Source of the DNA: Opeltia flavorubescens
Taxonomy: Eukaryota; Ascomycota; Lecanoromycetes; Teloschistales; Teloschistaceae
Reading direction: 5' to 3'
Assembly: GCA_000442125.1 (NCBI GenBank)
Contig: KE546966.1
Location: 706,969 to 770,968, forward strand
Length of the DNA stretch: 64,000 bases
Shown one piece after another: positions 9,744 to 21,536 of the stretch. Within the stretch, counting starts at the first letter, position 1; each line of letters opens with the position of its first letter. The position numbers and the translations under genes were made by a program. The notes beneath the pieces were generated by a model. That model searched no databases and was not told where the DNA came from. It worked only from the letters and a program-made list of their open reading frames with translations.

Positions 9744-11857
9744 GATCAGAGTATGAGAGTTGATGAGGGCGAAAAAGATGGATGACGCTGGGTGGGTTGG
9801 ACCCAGTCGGCTGGGTTGGTGATGCCAAAGAGCGACCGGATAGGAAGGCTGCGCAGGCTAACGAGTGACCCCGGCGCGATGTAGGAATACGCCAGTACCT
9901 ATTGTTTCCGACAGAAGGTGTAGCTGTGAAGATGATGAGGTCGGTGGGACTGTGGTAGCCGGTATGGATGTTGTTGACAGGATTCGTCGGTGGAATTATG
10001 ATGAATTGGCCGGTTGGTAAGAGTTGCGTACTTTGCTGTTCTGGAGCTGGAGGCTGTCGGGTAGCAAATTGGGGACGGGGGAAGCTAAGCTGGAGTGGTG
10101 ATAGAGCGGTCCCAAGGGAAAGGCTTCGGCTGGAACAAGCGTCCTGATCGAGCACCTTCCACCTTCCAGAAGCCTTTGCGCGACGATCCCACCTGTTCCT
10201 AGATATGGGGAGCAGGAAGCTGCAGCGCTTGCGGTTGGGCACGAGTTGGGTTGGAAGTCAGGTAAGAAGGAAGAACCGAAACAGATGGAAATGTTCAGTG
10301 TGTCAAGCGCGGAGTGTTCGTCTGGTCATTCTAGCATGCGGAGCAAGGCGGCGGAATGACTAATGTAAGACAAGCTCTGCTGCTTGCGGTTTGGCGTATC
10401 CAGTCATTTATATTGCATTTTACAACACTATCATTTGATATTATATACACAGACTCTATTCCCTGAATTCATGGTCTTTTAAAGCCATCTGTTAAGACAA
10501 ATCTCATCTTTCCAAGAGAATGTACATACCATGAAACAGCCACTTGAAGTCCTGCGTCATAGCTCGATGTTACCGTAATATATTTGGTCTACCATTGATA
10601 TTGATTCTGAGTTTTCTAATAATTTTCACAATTTGAACGCAGCACCGAGTTACATTACATATTCTATACTAGGAATCTGATTCTATACAGCTGTCTCGTG
10701 GCTTTCTCGTCTCCCATGTAATGCTCAAAATTCGCACTACTCCAAATTGCGGTCTATCTAGCTTCCAAAGTGCTCAGTTGGGCTGGGCATATAATGCATG
10801 CAACCTTGATTGTTCTTACTATCTCCAAAGGCTTGAAATTAGCTTATAGCTTGGTTATAATTTGCTCATTTTATCGTGGTTCTCGTGTCACAAATCGTAG
10901 AAGTAGGAGCCGAAAGATTGCCTCTCGAGGAAAAAGCAGGGGAAAAGGGGAGAAAGGAACCAGAATAAGTCATCCAGTGTTGGACTTTTGGAGTAGGGTG
11001 GTAGCTTAATCGATGTCCAAATACTGCATGTAATCAACGGCTAGCAGATACTGAGAATGACAACGAGGCGTGGAGAGGGAGAAGGGAGTATTCCTGGCTT
11101 TATGGCTGATGAGACAATTATACATACCTCAAGCTTTCAGTGTTGGTACTTACTTTTCGTCGACTTTCGCTCAGCAGAATCTACGTAAGCCTACCTTGAG
11201 GACCAATACATCACGAGCTTAACTCTCTAAATAGACAAGATTCGAGGACTAATGTGCACACTTCTTGTGGTGGAACATGGCGTCGATTTGAAGAGATGTG
11301 GGAAGGTCGAAGGTCTGGGCTGGGTTGCAAATCTCCAGCGCTCCACATTTTCCGCATCGCGCTAACAACGAATCCAAATCTCTTTCTCCACTACGATCCT
11401 ACGACCCTCACTTCCTTCAGCGACGCAATAATTCCATCACACCAGCATCTCTTACTGGACTTGATTCAATAGTTCTTGCTCAGATCTCTGTCAGTTGTGT
11501 TCTACCATCTGGCATCGTGAGAGGTTACAGCCAAGAGGACCTCGCTCTTTCCGCCCGTCGCTTGCTCAGCAGTGTTACCAACGCTAATCCTGTCACCTCA
11601 TCATGGCATCCAACCCTGTCTGAATTTTCGTCAGTCTTCGAGATCATTTCAGTGCCAGAACAGGATTCCACCATCATTCTTGCCAGCTTCAGCTGCAGCT
11701 GCAGCTGACGCTGCCCTCACCTTGGTCTCTAGCCCTCCCGCCTACGAAAACGCATCCATCGTCGGGGCACCCATCCATCAGAGGATTCTCGTTCGACTTC
11801 GACTTCGCGGACGTCTTATAGCAGTACCATCCCGAGATCTCGTCTATCCTGGTGAAG
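9744..11857. other. 2.1 kb divergent promoter region G-beta / samB
   Basis: Upstream DNA of two divergent genes. It carries three overlapping CAGCTG hexamers at about 11689-11706, 150 bp before the samB start. Several frames of 70-170 codons exist but look like leader or chance frames with no recognisable family. An A/T-rich zone lies around 10400-10700. Confidence 0.45.
11689..11706. repeat. Tandem CAGCTG hexamers in the samB leader
   Basis: The short run reads as consecutive copies of the palindrome CAGCTG. Such hexamers fit E-box consensus sites, but may be a simple repeat only. Confidence 0.4.
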
Positions 11858-13801
11858 ATGAGAGAAGTCAATTTCAGCATACCAAATGTCAACAAAGCCT
11901 CTGTCGGCATTACCACTGCCCTCTACGATCGAAGGGCCCTTGATTGTACCTCAACTCTTCCACTTATCAACTCCCTCAACCATCTGGCATATCTGACCAC
12001 ATCTTCTGCGCGGATAAGAGATATCCTGACGGTCGATGGCGGGGTTGAGCGTTTGGTGTGTATATTGAAGCAGGGAAGATGTCAAGAAATGATGGAGATG
12101 TGGAAATGGAACCTGGCATTCCAGTGTGTTGTCAATATCGGCGTCCGAGGCTCAGAGTCGGTCCGGACAAGGGTTGTTGAAGCAGACATGGTACCTGTGA
12201 TTGCAACCATACTCGACAACTATATAAAAGTCGTCGATATGTACCGTCAACAAGTTGAGGATGATACACGACGCCGAGACCTCCAGCTTCAGCAACGTGA
12301 GCAGCAAGAACAGCAGCGTCAAGCACATCCCACCATACCAAGGAATCCCAATGGACCTCTCGAGTTCCATTCATTCAACGATCGAGGCAACCCCCCACGG
12401 GATGCCCGATCCTTCCGTAGGAGTGACCCTCCAGCGCCAATCGAAATTCCGCAGCCCTTCTCTCAACTCTTGTATCAGCAAAACTCTTCGGAGAGCTCGG
12501 GTCTGGACCTGACTGCCCCTCAACTTGGTACAACCTCTCCCCAGCCGCGCATAAACCGACACCACCATCATCACGAGCATCATCACCATCACCATCACCA
12601 TAGGAATCAAGAGAATCGGCATTACGTACAGCTCTCGCCTGTGAGCAATGGTCGGAACCACATACCTCAGCCGATCACTGTCCCTGCTGCCCCAATGGAC
12701 ATAGCTGATGGCTTTGGCATCCGCCCTGTGAGGGATGCCGACCGGTTGCCATCAATGCTCCCCTCCCTACAGGCTGGAATTACTTCACAGCCTGAATCAC
12801 CGACTACTCCTAACGCGACAATGAGTCGCCCTCTTGCTGGCCCATCACGTGATCGGCGAAGATCAATAGTGCGGCACCAACAGTCAGGAAGCGGTGACTC
12901 CGATGACGCTAATGGAGAAGAAGTTGCGTCTGAGGCTTCGGCTACTAATGAGAATCTTGATGAGCCTATGGTAGACGTGCAAGCGGCTCTTGATATTCAA
13001 GGGGTCGAGGATCAGGACGCCATGACTGATAATATGGCAACACCTCTGGGACTTACTGGTCAATCTGTATCAGAGGGTCAGGAAGCCGAGACATTCAACA
13101 TCACACATCGTTCGCCAATCGACGGAAGTATAATCAACACAAATGTTACGCCCGCAACTGCCAACATTGGCTTTCGCCCAGCAGCGCCTCCCATAAACGT
13201 TGCCAGTGTTCAGCCACCACCAGCGGCATTGGTTCCTCCAAACTTACATACCAGGAATCTGCTTCACCATTCAGCACCACCAGGCATCCAAGCTGCAATG
13301 CCGCGGGACGAAGACGTATTGCTGTCACTGCAACTGCTAGCGTACGTTTCAAAGTACTGTACCTTAAGGTCTTATTTCCAGGAGTCACATTTAGTACCTC
13401 GACTGAAGATTGATCCAAAACTTAAATTGGGTCAACCTTCGCAAGGGTCGGATAAGACGGCGATGACCGGAACGAACGACGCATCCTCGGATATGGAGGA
13501 AGAAGAATACCTACTTCCGGATGACTTCAATATCTTTCCACTGGTGGAGAAATTTACGGTCCGCCACCATTCTCAAGATATGCGTCACTGGGCAGGTGTC
13601 GTTATGAGAAATCTCTGCCGGAAAGACGACAGCCGAGGTGGTATTCGTCAATGTGCGTATTATCGCTGCGGCAAATGGGAGCAATGGACGCGTCAATTTG
13701 CGAAATGTCGTCGATGCCGGCGTACAAAATACTGCAGCAAGGAATGCCAGAAGAACGCTTGGGTGTTTCATCGACACTGGTGTGTTGTCGCCAATCAGTG
13801 A
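11858..13801 (+). CDS. samB: MYND zinc-finger protein SamB / Mub1
   Basis: An intronless frame of 647 aa. The start MREVNFSIPNVNKAS and following DRRALDCTSTLPLINSLNHL and AFQCVVNIGVRGSESVRTR match the very conserved N-terminal armadillo-like region of Aspergillus SamB and yeast Mub1. An ATG six nt upstream is also in frame. The middle (residues ~140-490) is low-complexity, with a His-rich run coded by CAC/CAT repeats at 12562-12601. The C-terminus is a MYND zinc finger with CAYYRCGKW, AKCRRCRRTKYCSKECQ and FHRHWC supplying the Cys/His ligands. Family: yeast Mub1 works with the E3 ligase Ubr2 to ubiquitinate Rpn4 and so controls proteasome gene expression; SamB affects conidiophore development and septation in A. 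nidulans. Confidence 0.95.
   Translation: MREVNFSIPNVNKASVGITTALYDRRALDCTSTLPLINSLNHLAYLTTSSARIRDILTVDGGVERLVCILKQGRCQEMMEMWKWNLAFQCVVNIGVRGSESVRTRVVEADMVPVIATILDNYIKVVDMYRQQVEDDTRRRDLQLQQREQQEQQRQAHPTIPRNPNGPLEFHSFNDRGNPPRDARSFRRSDPPAPIEIPQPFSQLLYQQNSSESSGLDLTAPQLGTTSPQPRINRHHHHHEHHHHHHHHRNQENRHYVQLSPVSNGRNHIPQPITVPAAPMDIADGFGIRPVRDADRLPSMLPSLQAGITSQPESPTTPNATMSRPLAGPSRDRRRSIVRHQQSGSGDSDDANGEEVASEASATNENLDEPMVDVQAALDIQGVEDQDAMTDNMATPLGLTGQSVSEGQEAETFNITHRSPIDGSIINTNVTPATANIGFRPAAPPINVASVQPPPAALVPPNLHTRNLLHHSAPPGIQAAMPRDEDVLLSLQLLAYVSKYCTLRSYFQESHLVPRLKIDPKLKLGQPSQGSDKTAMTGTNDASSDMEEEEYLLPDDFNIFPLVEKFTVRHHSQDMRHWAGVVMRNLCRKDDSRGGIRQCAYYRCGKWEQWTRQFAKCRRCRRTKYCSKECQKNAWVFHRHWCVVANQ
12562..12601 (+). 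repeat. CAC/CAT repeat coding a poly-His run
   Basis: A trinucleotide-like CAC/CAT tract inside samB codes for a run of about a dozen histidines broken by one glutamate. Length polymorphism between strains would be expected. Confidence 0.8.
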
Positions 13802-14359
13802 ACATGTGTGGCTGGACGTTCCACACGGCAGGGTTATGAATTGTTTCGTCTTCTTGTTGCTTCCTTTCTTCTGGCATCGGTAACTGCATGGCGTTTGACG
13901 GTGGCTTGCTCCGGGTTTACCTCCCACGATCAGCACATCTCTGATTTACTGGAGTCCATTATTCTTACATCTTCCAAAACCTTGACTATGAAACGGCGGC
14001 GTTTTTTGCTTTCAAGCATAATGACTTTCATTACAATTCATCCAAAGCTTTGTCTATATTTACAGCTGCTAGCCTGACAAGAGCCGTTGCCGGCGAAGCG
14101 CACAATCTACATTGTTTGCGGGAAAGCGAAACTTTCGAAAATCAATGCTGGCAGCGAACGCCTTCTGATTGTATGTAGTTACGCCGCGTTTGTACAATCC
14201 GTCCTATTTATCAATGCACTTTTTGGCAAATACTATATTGCAATAACTTACGGCGATGCCCGTAATATCAAATTTGAGGTACATGGTATGAATGACTTGC
14301 ACTAATTCTACAATACTGTTGCTCGCAACTCACTTGTGCTCGCCACGATTTTAGTCTGA
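13802..14359. other. Convergent intergenic region samB / 2OG oxygenase
   Basis: 3' flanks of two convergent genes. Small frames present show no family resemblance. Confidence 0.45.
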
Positions 14360-15868
14360 TTACTTGTCCCACCCATATGTTGCTGCAAGTCTACTTCTCA
14401 AGTGTTCCTCTGCCGTTAATATACTCGAGCTTGTCGATCCTTCTTGCTGTACTTGCTCTGAGTGGGAAATTCCGATGACCTCACTGGGCACAGCTGTTAA
14501 TCTGGTCTCATTTGCCGGATGGCAGAAATATGCAATGCTGTAGCGGTCTCCGACTTCTTTTCCTGGAGGGAATACAACTCTATGAACGGTACTTTTCAAG
14601 AAGCCATTTGTCCAGTAGCTGAGCAAGTCTCCTACATTAACAAGAATTGGAGGAAATGGATCGTGCTAATCAGCTTGTCAGGCCGTTCATTCTTCTTCAT
14701 CCCGTCGAATGAAGCTCTCAATAAGGAGTGACTGGGAGAAACTTGCTCGGAATAGTCCTCACCTCTGTACCAAATGGTCGTACGGGTACAGGAGACCATT
14801 CTCCTTGAGGGCCGAGAAGCTCCAAACCGGGTTGTGACGATCTTTGGAATAGCAATGTTATCGAGCCTTCAATCGTGTCAATTACCTCAGTCATGGTACA
14901 TTGATCTCAAAGCAAGACCTTTGCCTTACCATAATCACTATGGGCGCCAGCACGTACGTCCTTTGTTGCGTCAGTATCCACTGGGCAAGCTCCAAGAACG
15001 GGATACTGGGATTTGTAAGCCTCTCTGTTGCTACAAAGGTTTCATGGCTCCGCACACGCAAAAGACGAAGGATGCTGCCAGATGGGCCCTTGGAAAGGTC
15101 ATGACGTGCGGCAAACCATTCCTCTCCACCTTGTTTAGGGTCGATCTGACGGTGATATCAGCGGTAACACCGGTTGAAGTGAAAGCCTTATACAAACTTT
15201 CAATCCTAATGCGAAGAGGCGAAGCACTTGCATGCACAAGTTGCGGCACTTCTCTGCAAAATGGCCAATATCTGCTTCGTGGGCTAGGAGAGCTTGAGGC
15301 ATAGGCTGTTGCGCCTTCCCATGCGAAAATTCACCGAAGTTGAACGCTCTGAGCGGCAATCAGCAACGACTGCATGCTGGATCTGGAAATGTGTCGCATT
15401 GCTACTCTTTCAGATCGCCTTTCTACAATCTCTTGAGCAACAAAATCAATCGAGCACGTTATACATCCCACCTTTTGGTTCTTTGGGTCAAGGATTTCGG
15501 TATGCATAGAAGACCATCCTTTGTTCTATGGCAGCCGGGGTTACTCAGTTCATGTCCTCCAAAGCAGGGGAGAACTTATACGTTAGAGCTGATGGCACAT
15601 CGCTGCTTTTCTTCTTGGGGCGATTGGAAAAGAGTTCTTGACTGTTATCAAAACTGTCAGAAGTCAACGTAGATTTGTAGGAGTCAAGTCCAATAGTTTC
15701 TGTATGATATACCAATTCAAATGTATGATCAATGCTTGAAGCCGTAAATCCTGTATTGCAGCCTTTTACGAAGGCGAAACCCCATTTGTGTACAGCATCA
15801 ACAAGTTCGTCTCCCGTTTCCTGATTAAGTTTCGAGACATCGATTACTGGAATACGGCTCGTAGCCAT
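14360..15868 (-). CDS. 2-oxoglutarate/Fe(II)-dependent dioxygenase (isopenicillin N synthase-like)
   Basis: Nine exons: 15713-15868, 15582-15641, 15472-15525, 15406-15422, 15198-15348, 15056-15145, 14930-15005, 14763-14866, 14360-14665. They total 1014 nt, 337 aa. The N-terminal DIOX_N part has IPVIDVSKL, WGFAFVKG, LFQSPQEEKQRCAISSN and KGWSSMHTEILDPKNQ. The catalytic jelly roll has the iron ligands in GAHSDYG (about His198, Asp200) and in STVHRVVFPP (His264), and the 2-oxoglutarate Arg/Ser in DRYS (Arg277, Ser279). The substrate is unknown; this fungal clade is widespread and not tied to one pathway. Exon 4 is a 17-nt micro-exon that restores the conserved GDLKEAFNFGEF motif and the frame. 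All ligands are present, so it should be active. Confidence 0.88.
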
Positions 15869-16341
15869 GATGAGAACAACCTTGCGGTAATGAGTAAGAA
15901 ATGGCTTTCTTTAAATGTGTGTGCAACTTTGTCCCGGCATCGATATTATTCACTATTGTCATTCGACAATTGGAACATTACATACTTTCCGGGATGATGT
16001 CGACTGGCTTTCAAGTCCACTTGCCCGTGCAAGGCGAGCAACGAGTGCAAGGATCTGGCACCCAAACATCAGGCTAATGCCGGGAGCTTTTTTAGCGTGG
16101 CGTGATCCCCGGAATTTTGTTGACGGAAGGCTTCCGTAGTTTGCTGAACTTTTGGGAGCTTGACCATCGTGAGCTTCGCCTTTCGGGACTTGACTTCCTT
16201 GGTCCTATTCTTCCAGTGGAAGGCAACATGGATTTTAGCTATGTGATGTTGACAATGTTGTCTTACTCTGACTAATCTCAATCACAAGACCAACTGAGGA
16301 CAATACCACACATACTATACTGCAATATCCAAATTGCAAAC
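15869..16341. other. Divergent promoter, 2OG oxygenase / MKT1
   Basis: Upstream DNA shared by two divergent genes. No further gene or motif was recognised. Confidence 0.5.
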
Positions 16342-19059
16342 ATGGGAGGTAGGATTTATGTTTCCTAAGATGTTGAAAGGGAATTCGCTAACAGATCGCT
16401 ACACAGTTCCTGTATTCGATGCCTGGGCTGCGAACCGCATTCTCAAATCGATGCCGATATCTGCTTTGAAGAACAGCGTTATTGGCATCGATGCAGCATA
16501 TTATCTTGAAGGCACTGCAAAGGAGCCATTACTGTCTGCCATGGGAGGCTTCCCTCTCGGACTAGAGCCGAGTCTTATCAGAGAGCTCCACGATCTGCAA
16601 TCAGTCGGTTTAAGACCACATTTTGTATTCAATGGGCTTGATGATGGTGTGAACCAAGATCCCTTCGGACCCTCTCTGGCCGCCGCCAAAGTCAACGCTG
16701 CGGCTTTCGAAACGTACGACAGAGCTTCTCGTCAAGAAGACAGTGGTGATGGCAACCCAGCAGCACAGGCGAAGGAGCTCTTTGGAACATCAGGTAGGTC
16801 CACCGCATCTCGTTTTCTTGTGATCGAATTGGTTTGACCTTATGATTCAGGATCGCCGCCTCCAGCAGCTTTATTAGGGTTTCTCAAGAGACTGTTGCAC
16901 AAACTCGAAATACCATTCACAGTAGCGCCTTTCAACGCTCGAGCTCAGGTGATGCATTTTACATTGACCCATTTTCTCAGTACTGATCAGGGGTAGCTGG
17001 TCTACTTTGAGAAGCATCCGAGTCAATTCATCGACGCAATCTATGGCCCGTCTGAACTCTTTTTCTACGGTGTCGACAAGCTCATCACCAAGTTCAAGCT
17101 TGCATACCGACCGCATGAAGACCCCAGGAAAGGGGTGGTCAAGCAATCTTCCCACTTTATTCCGGAACACTCTGAATTTGAGTGGATCGATCGACGGGCC
17201 TGCCTCGAGGAGCTAGGAAGGATTCCCTCAGATCTTTTTGCTGATGCCCTACTACTCGCTGGTTCGAAAACTCTCGGTCCATTTCCTGGATTCATCAACT
17301 TTGAGAAGGGCTACACGATCCGTGAGATTACTAACCTCGTGGCCAGTTATGGGCGGAGTGTTGCGAACCTATGTAACCACTATCCCGATGATAAACAAGT
17401 CCCGCGCAGCGTCTACCTGGACTACTTGGATCAGTACAAGCGAGTGCTCACCAGCATACGTCATCACGTCGTGATTACAATGGACGGAGACATAGAGGCT
17501 CTCGATAAGGCAAATGCACCCCATGATCTCCACGACTGTGTAGGTCAACGTCTCCCAGAGGAATTGAATATGTATTTATCCCGCGGAATGATCCAACCGC
17601 GCGTGCTCAACTGGCTTGCTTCCGGCACAGTCTTAATGTTTGCCCCTTGCGACGGAAGCGAGAGTCAAGTCTACCAAAACCTAGTTCGGGTGCAGCTTGA
17701 TCCTCTAAGGAAGCAAGCAATCGGCCTTCTCGCAGATTCAACACATCGATATTGGCAGAAAAAGGAGATGACTTCGAAATACTGGTTCGATCCGACTCAT
17801 GAAGCCAGTTTCAACGTTAAAGATCTGCTGCCATCTCCTAAAAGTTCCCTGGCTTCCTGGAATGTCGGGGGCAACGTATTATCTAGTAGACAAGAAATGC
17901 TCAGTGTAACGATGCCAATTGTGTCACAAGAAATGTCTAGCGCTGATTTAAGCTTAGAAAGAGAGTACAAGCTTGCCTTTAGGAAGCCTATGCTTCGCAA
18001 TCCGAAGCCTACAGGATGTCGATTTTGCAGCATCGACCATTACGCCTAAGTCGAAAGATGGTCGAAAGGTTGATCTCGCTTCCCACCGTTGAACAGAGCC
18101 ACTGACCTGTTCTAGCTTTTGGTGACGCGGGAAGAAGTTTGCACGAATGCTGTTTGGAGATTTCTCCAACTCCGTGGCTACGTTGATCAGCAACATCAGC
18201 TCACGAACTGGGGAAAAGTCTTGAATAGCATGCTGTTGGTCATGGATTATAGCCTGGAGAGGGAGAGAGCCGCGCTACTCGCCGTCGAACTGCTACGATT
18301 TGGCCTTCTCAACGCTGACACCATGTTCCCAGGCTATTCAGGGGCACCATCCCGAAGCAGTGGTGAGTAAGGGAAGGTTTATCCAGAACCGTTGTGAAGA
18401 CTAACGGCCTGGCAGATATTGACCGGCGTAATTGCATGCTAGTATCACGTGTTGCCTGCCTTGGGCGTCTGATCCACCAACAACGAGGCTACAGCGGTCC
18501 CCTAAGCCGCCACTTACAGGCGTATCACTCCATGATATCCGCCGTCCAAGCAAGCATGCGTGATTTAGTGGAGATGTGCGTGGTAACAATGTTCCTTGAG
18601 GGCAGCGTGGAACGCGACCGCGAGGATTGGATGGACATTGCACTTACGTATGACTGGCTCCCCGGAAATTCTTCCACTCCCACGATCTAGGCGCAGATTT
18701 TTAATCAGTGAGCAGGTTGCCATTCTTTGAGGAAGATAATTGTGGTTTGGGCGTAGCTGTCTTGCAATATCTTGATGAGCTTTCGTCAAGACCGGAACCG
18801 ACGTCGGAAACCACACGAAACGAGATGAAGAATCGAGGTCCAGAGTGGATGAAGTACTGTGACTTCGAACTTAGCCTGCAGCACGGATTCCAGCTATGGG
18901 ATGCAGTGAGTCGGCTCAATTCCCGTTCAGCAACAAGTCTTCAGCTAACTTCATGATCAGGTATACAGTGGAATCAAGCAAGCAGAAGTACTTGGTGAGG
19001 AGGTCAAGGAGGTTAAGATGTGGGAGGAAATCGACCAGTGGCTTTCTCAAAGGCGGTAG
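16342..19059 (+). CDS. MKT1: Post-transcriptional regulator Mkt1 (XPG-like nuclease fold)
   Basis: A multi-exon gene; early exons are 16342-16348, 16407-16793, 16851-16948 and one from 16997. The protein opens MGVPVFDAW and has an XPG-N-like domain (NSVIGIDAAYYLEG, LRPHFVFNGLD) and an XPG-I-like domain (LEIPFTVAPFNARAQ, FIDAIYGPSELFFYGVDKLI). Then come the long Mkt1 middle region (LGPFPGFINFEKGYTIREI, NMYLSRGMIQPRVLNWLASG) and C-terminal domain (NAVWRFLQLRGYVD, VSRVACLGRLIHQQRGYSG), ending MWEEIDQWLSQRR. Family: yeast Mkt1 binds Pbp1 and controls translation and stability of selected mRNAs; it has the nuclease fold but is not a proven nuclease. Splice sites between 17860 and 18120 and around 18670-18710 were not resolved base by base. 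Confidence 0.9.
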
Positions 19060-19453
19060 AGAAATTGGAGGCGGAGTTAAGAAGCATGCAAAAGGTGATT
19101 AGACGCCTACATATCATGGGAGACATTACATATTACAATATAAAAGCCCCGTGTTTTCTAGTTGAAAATAACAAGGCTTGTACAGACAGATAGGAACAGG
19201 TTCAAGCGGGACCAATATTTGTCGAATAGAGCACGTATGCAAGACCCTTAGTGAGTGAAAAGGAGCTCGATATTCATGGTGCACGCGAAACAGGGGTCGG
19301 TGATTCGCCACATGCTTTGTCGAGGTGGCCTTTTCCACATTGGTCAGCAGCAAGGATGCCACTATTCGAATCGGCAACCTTTATAAGTGTGCTCTTTCGT
19401 GCTACATCACTGATCCCAGTCTCCTCACCTAACTCCAGTGCCGTTTACAAATC
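19060..19453. other. Intergenic region MKT1-tigA
   Basis: 3' flank of MKT1 and promoter of the disulfide isomerase gene. I searched by eye for an unfolded-protein-response element (CAGCGTG-like) and did not find a convincing one. Confidence 0.45.
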
Positions 19454-20613
19454 ATGGCTCGATTGAGCTACTTACTGCTTTCATCCCTCACCGTGTTAGG
19501 AGTTCATGCAGCATCATCCGTCCTCGATCTCATTCCCGACAACTTTGACAAGGTCGTTCTTCAGTCCGGCAAACCAGCCCTGGTCGAATTTTTTGCCCCA
19601 TGGTGTGGACACTGCAAAAACCTCGCTCCGGTCTATGAAGAGCTCGCGCAAAACTTTGGCTTTGCTGGCGACAAACTCGTCATTGGCAAGGTAGATGCAG
19701 ACGAGCATAAGGATCTGGGAAGGAGATTTGGAGTCCAGGGTTTCCCGACACTGAAATGGTTCGATGGAAAGAGCGACAAGCCTGAGCCATACGATGGTGG
19801 ACGGGACTTGGACAGCCTGACCAGCTTTATCACTGACAAGACCGGTATCAGACCTAAGATCAAGAAAGCGGCCCCAAGTGCTGTGGAGATGCTCAATGAC
19901 CAGACATTTACCACCCAGATTGGCGGGGACAAGGATGTTTTGGTAGCATTCACAGCTCCATGGTGTGGACGTATGGAATTTCCCCTTCCCTCATTGAACC
20001 CTCCTTACTGGCCCCCTCTTGCTGACTTTCAACAGACTGTAAAAGCCTTGCGCCGATATGGGAAACAGTGGCTAAGGACTTCTCTGCCGAACCAAGCGTT
20101 GTCATCGCCAAAGTTGACGCAGAAGCCGAAAATTCCAAATCCACCGCTCAAGACCAAGGTGTCAAATCATATCCAACTATCAAATATTTCCCGAAAGGCT
20201 CCACGATCCCCGAGCCGTATGAGGGTGGACGGTCGGAGCAGGATATTCTGGAGTTCATGAACGAAAAAGCCGGTACACACAGGACTGTTGGCGGAGGTCT
20301 TGACGCAAAAGCGGGTATCATCTCCTCGCTCGATGCAATTGTTGGGAAGATGACTGCTGGCGGCAGCATCTCCTCCATCTCCGAAGAAGCTCTTAAGGCA
20401 GCGCAGGGTCTCAAGGACAAGTATGCAGAATACTACGTGAAAGTTTTCGAAAAACTTGGGAAGAGCCAAGGATATGCGGAGAAGGAGCTTGCACGTTTGG
20501 AAGGAATGATTAAGAAGGGAGGACTTGCACCAGAGAAGCTGGATGATCTTGTTTCGCGCTCGAACATCTTGAGGACGTTTACTGCCAAAGATGGACAAAA
20601 GGAGGAACTGTAA
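19454..20613 (+). CDS. tigA: ER protein disulfide isomerase TigA/ERp38 type
   Basis: Two exons (19454-19970, 20036-20613) give 1095 nt, 364 aa. A signal peptide (LSYLLLSSLTVLGVHA) is followed by two thioredoxin domains. The active sites are FFAPWCGHCKNLAPVYEEL near residue 50 and FTAPWCGHCKSLAPIWE near residue 170. The single intron splits the second CGHC between Gly and His. The C-terminal ~95 residues form an ERp29-like helical domain (KDKYAEYYVKVFEKLGKSQG, ELARLEGMIKKGGLAPEKLD). The protein ends in KEEL, an ER-retention variant as in Aspergillus TigA. It forms and rearranges disulfides in secretory proteins in the ER lumen. All catalytic cysteines are present. Confidence 0.96.
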
Positions 20614-20983
20614 AATATGAGGATGTTAAATATGTAAGATTCTTGAGTTGTTCGACGCCTCCTTGCATCTATAAAACTTTCCGAGGGTATCTATAACGAA
20701 TACTAAGGCCCCAGAGAGACGCCATGTTCAATCTCTGCTTTCGTTGCCCCGACACTGGGAACTTTAAACCCAACCCCTATGCTCCCCAAACCCTGACAAT
20801 ATGGGAGACTTATGGTGTCCCGTGATACAGTACAATAGCCAAGTCGTATTCTTTTCCATCTTATGGGTGGTGGGCAATGCTCGCCCATGCCTGGTAGCTC
20901 ATTCTAGGAGAGAGACCGCATCACCAATCGATACAACCATCTAGGTAAGGGCGTAAAATATGGCCGGCTTCATTAAAAGTATC
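20614..20983. other. Convergent intergenic region tigA / HSBP1
   Basis: 3' flanks of two convergent genes. No feature recognised. Confidence 0.45.
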
Positions 20984-21338
20984 TTAGTTACTCTCATTAC
21001 TGTCTGCGCTAGCTTTGATCGACGCTTCGAGCTCGTCCAGCCGTTGAGCCATCTCATCCACTGAAGCCATAAATTGTCAGTCTCGTGACTCCTCAACTGG
21101 CCTCCAGGGTACCTACTCTTAGCGAAAACTTCAGTAGAGACCTTGGAAAACTTTGTGGACAGGTTGTCGAGGAGTTCGTCAACAGCTTTGATTAACTCAT
21201 TGGGCGGTTCGTTGACATCCTGAGAGAGAACACTCGATTAGTGCACGGCTCGGCCATGGTTGTGCGCCCCAAAAGGCATGATGACCTTACCGTCGCTGGA
21301 TGCAAATGACCGTCTTCTGAGACGCGATCCTCAGCCAT
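20984..21338 (-). CDS. Heat shock factor-binding protein 1 homologue
   Basis: A very small three-exon gene: 21291-21338, 21117-21219, 20984-21060. It totals 228 nt, 75 aa, the usual HSBP1 size. After a short polar leader (MAEDRVSEDGHLHP) the protein is one continuous coiled coil with heptad hydrophobics: ELIKAVDELLDNLSTKFSKV, then STEVFAKMDEMAQRLDELEA. The LLxNLxxKF and MDEMxxRIDELE pattern is the HSBP1 signature. Family: animal HSBP1 binds the HSF1 trimerisation domain and damps the heat-shock response; it also assists WASH complex assembly. Fungal function is little studied. The three exons have GT-AG introns and consistent phase. It is divergent from EBP2 across about 198 bp. No single exon is longer than 103 nt, so gene finders can miss it. 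Confidence 0.87.
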
Positions 21339-21536
21339 TACGGGCTGCCGCGAAGCGTATCTTATGCTGGTGAAACGTGACGTGGAATATTCAAGCGAGT
21401 CAAAGGCCCGCTCGTGGTTGTATCGGAAGACTTCCGCTCTGACCTCGCGAAAAATTGCCGTCGGATAATTTTGATTTGGACCGCAATTTCTACGCCTAAT
21501 AGGCTTTGTTCATTTTCACAAGCAGCAGAGTACACC

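Noticed and set aside
9721-10242. 173-codon minus-strand frame upstream of G-beta
   Set aside because: Ends out of frame with the G-beta start and lies in the leader region; no recognisable family.
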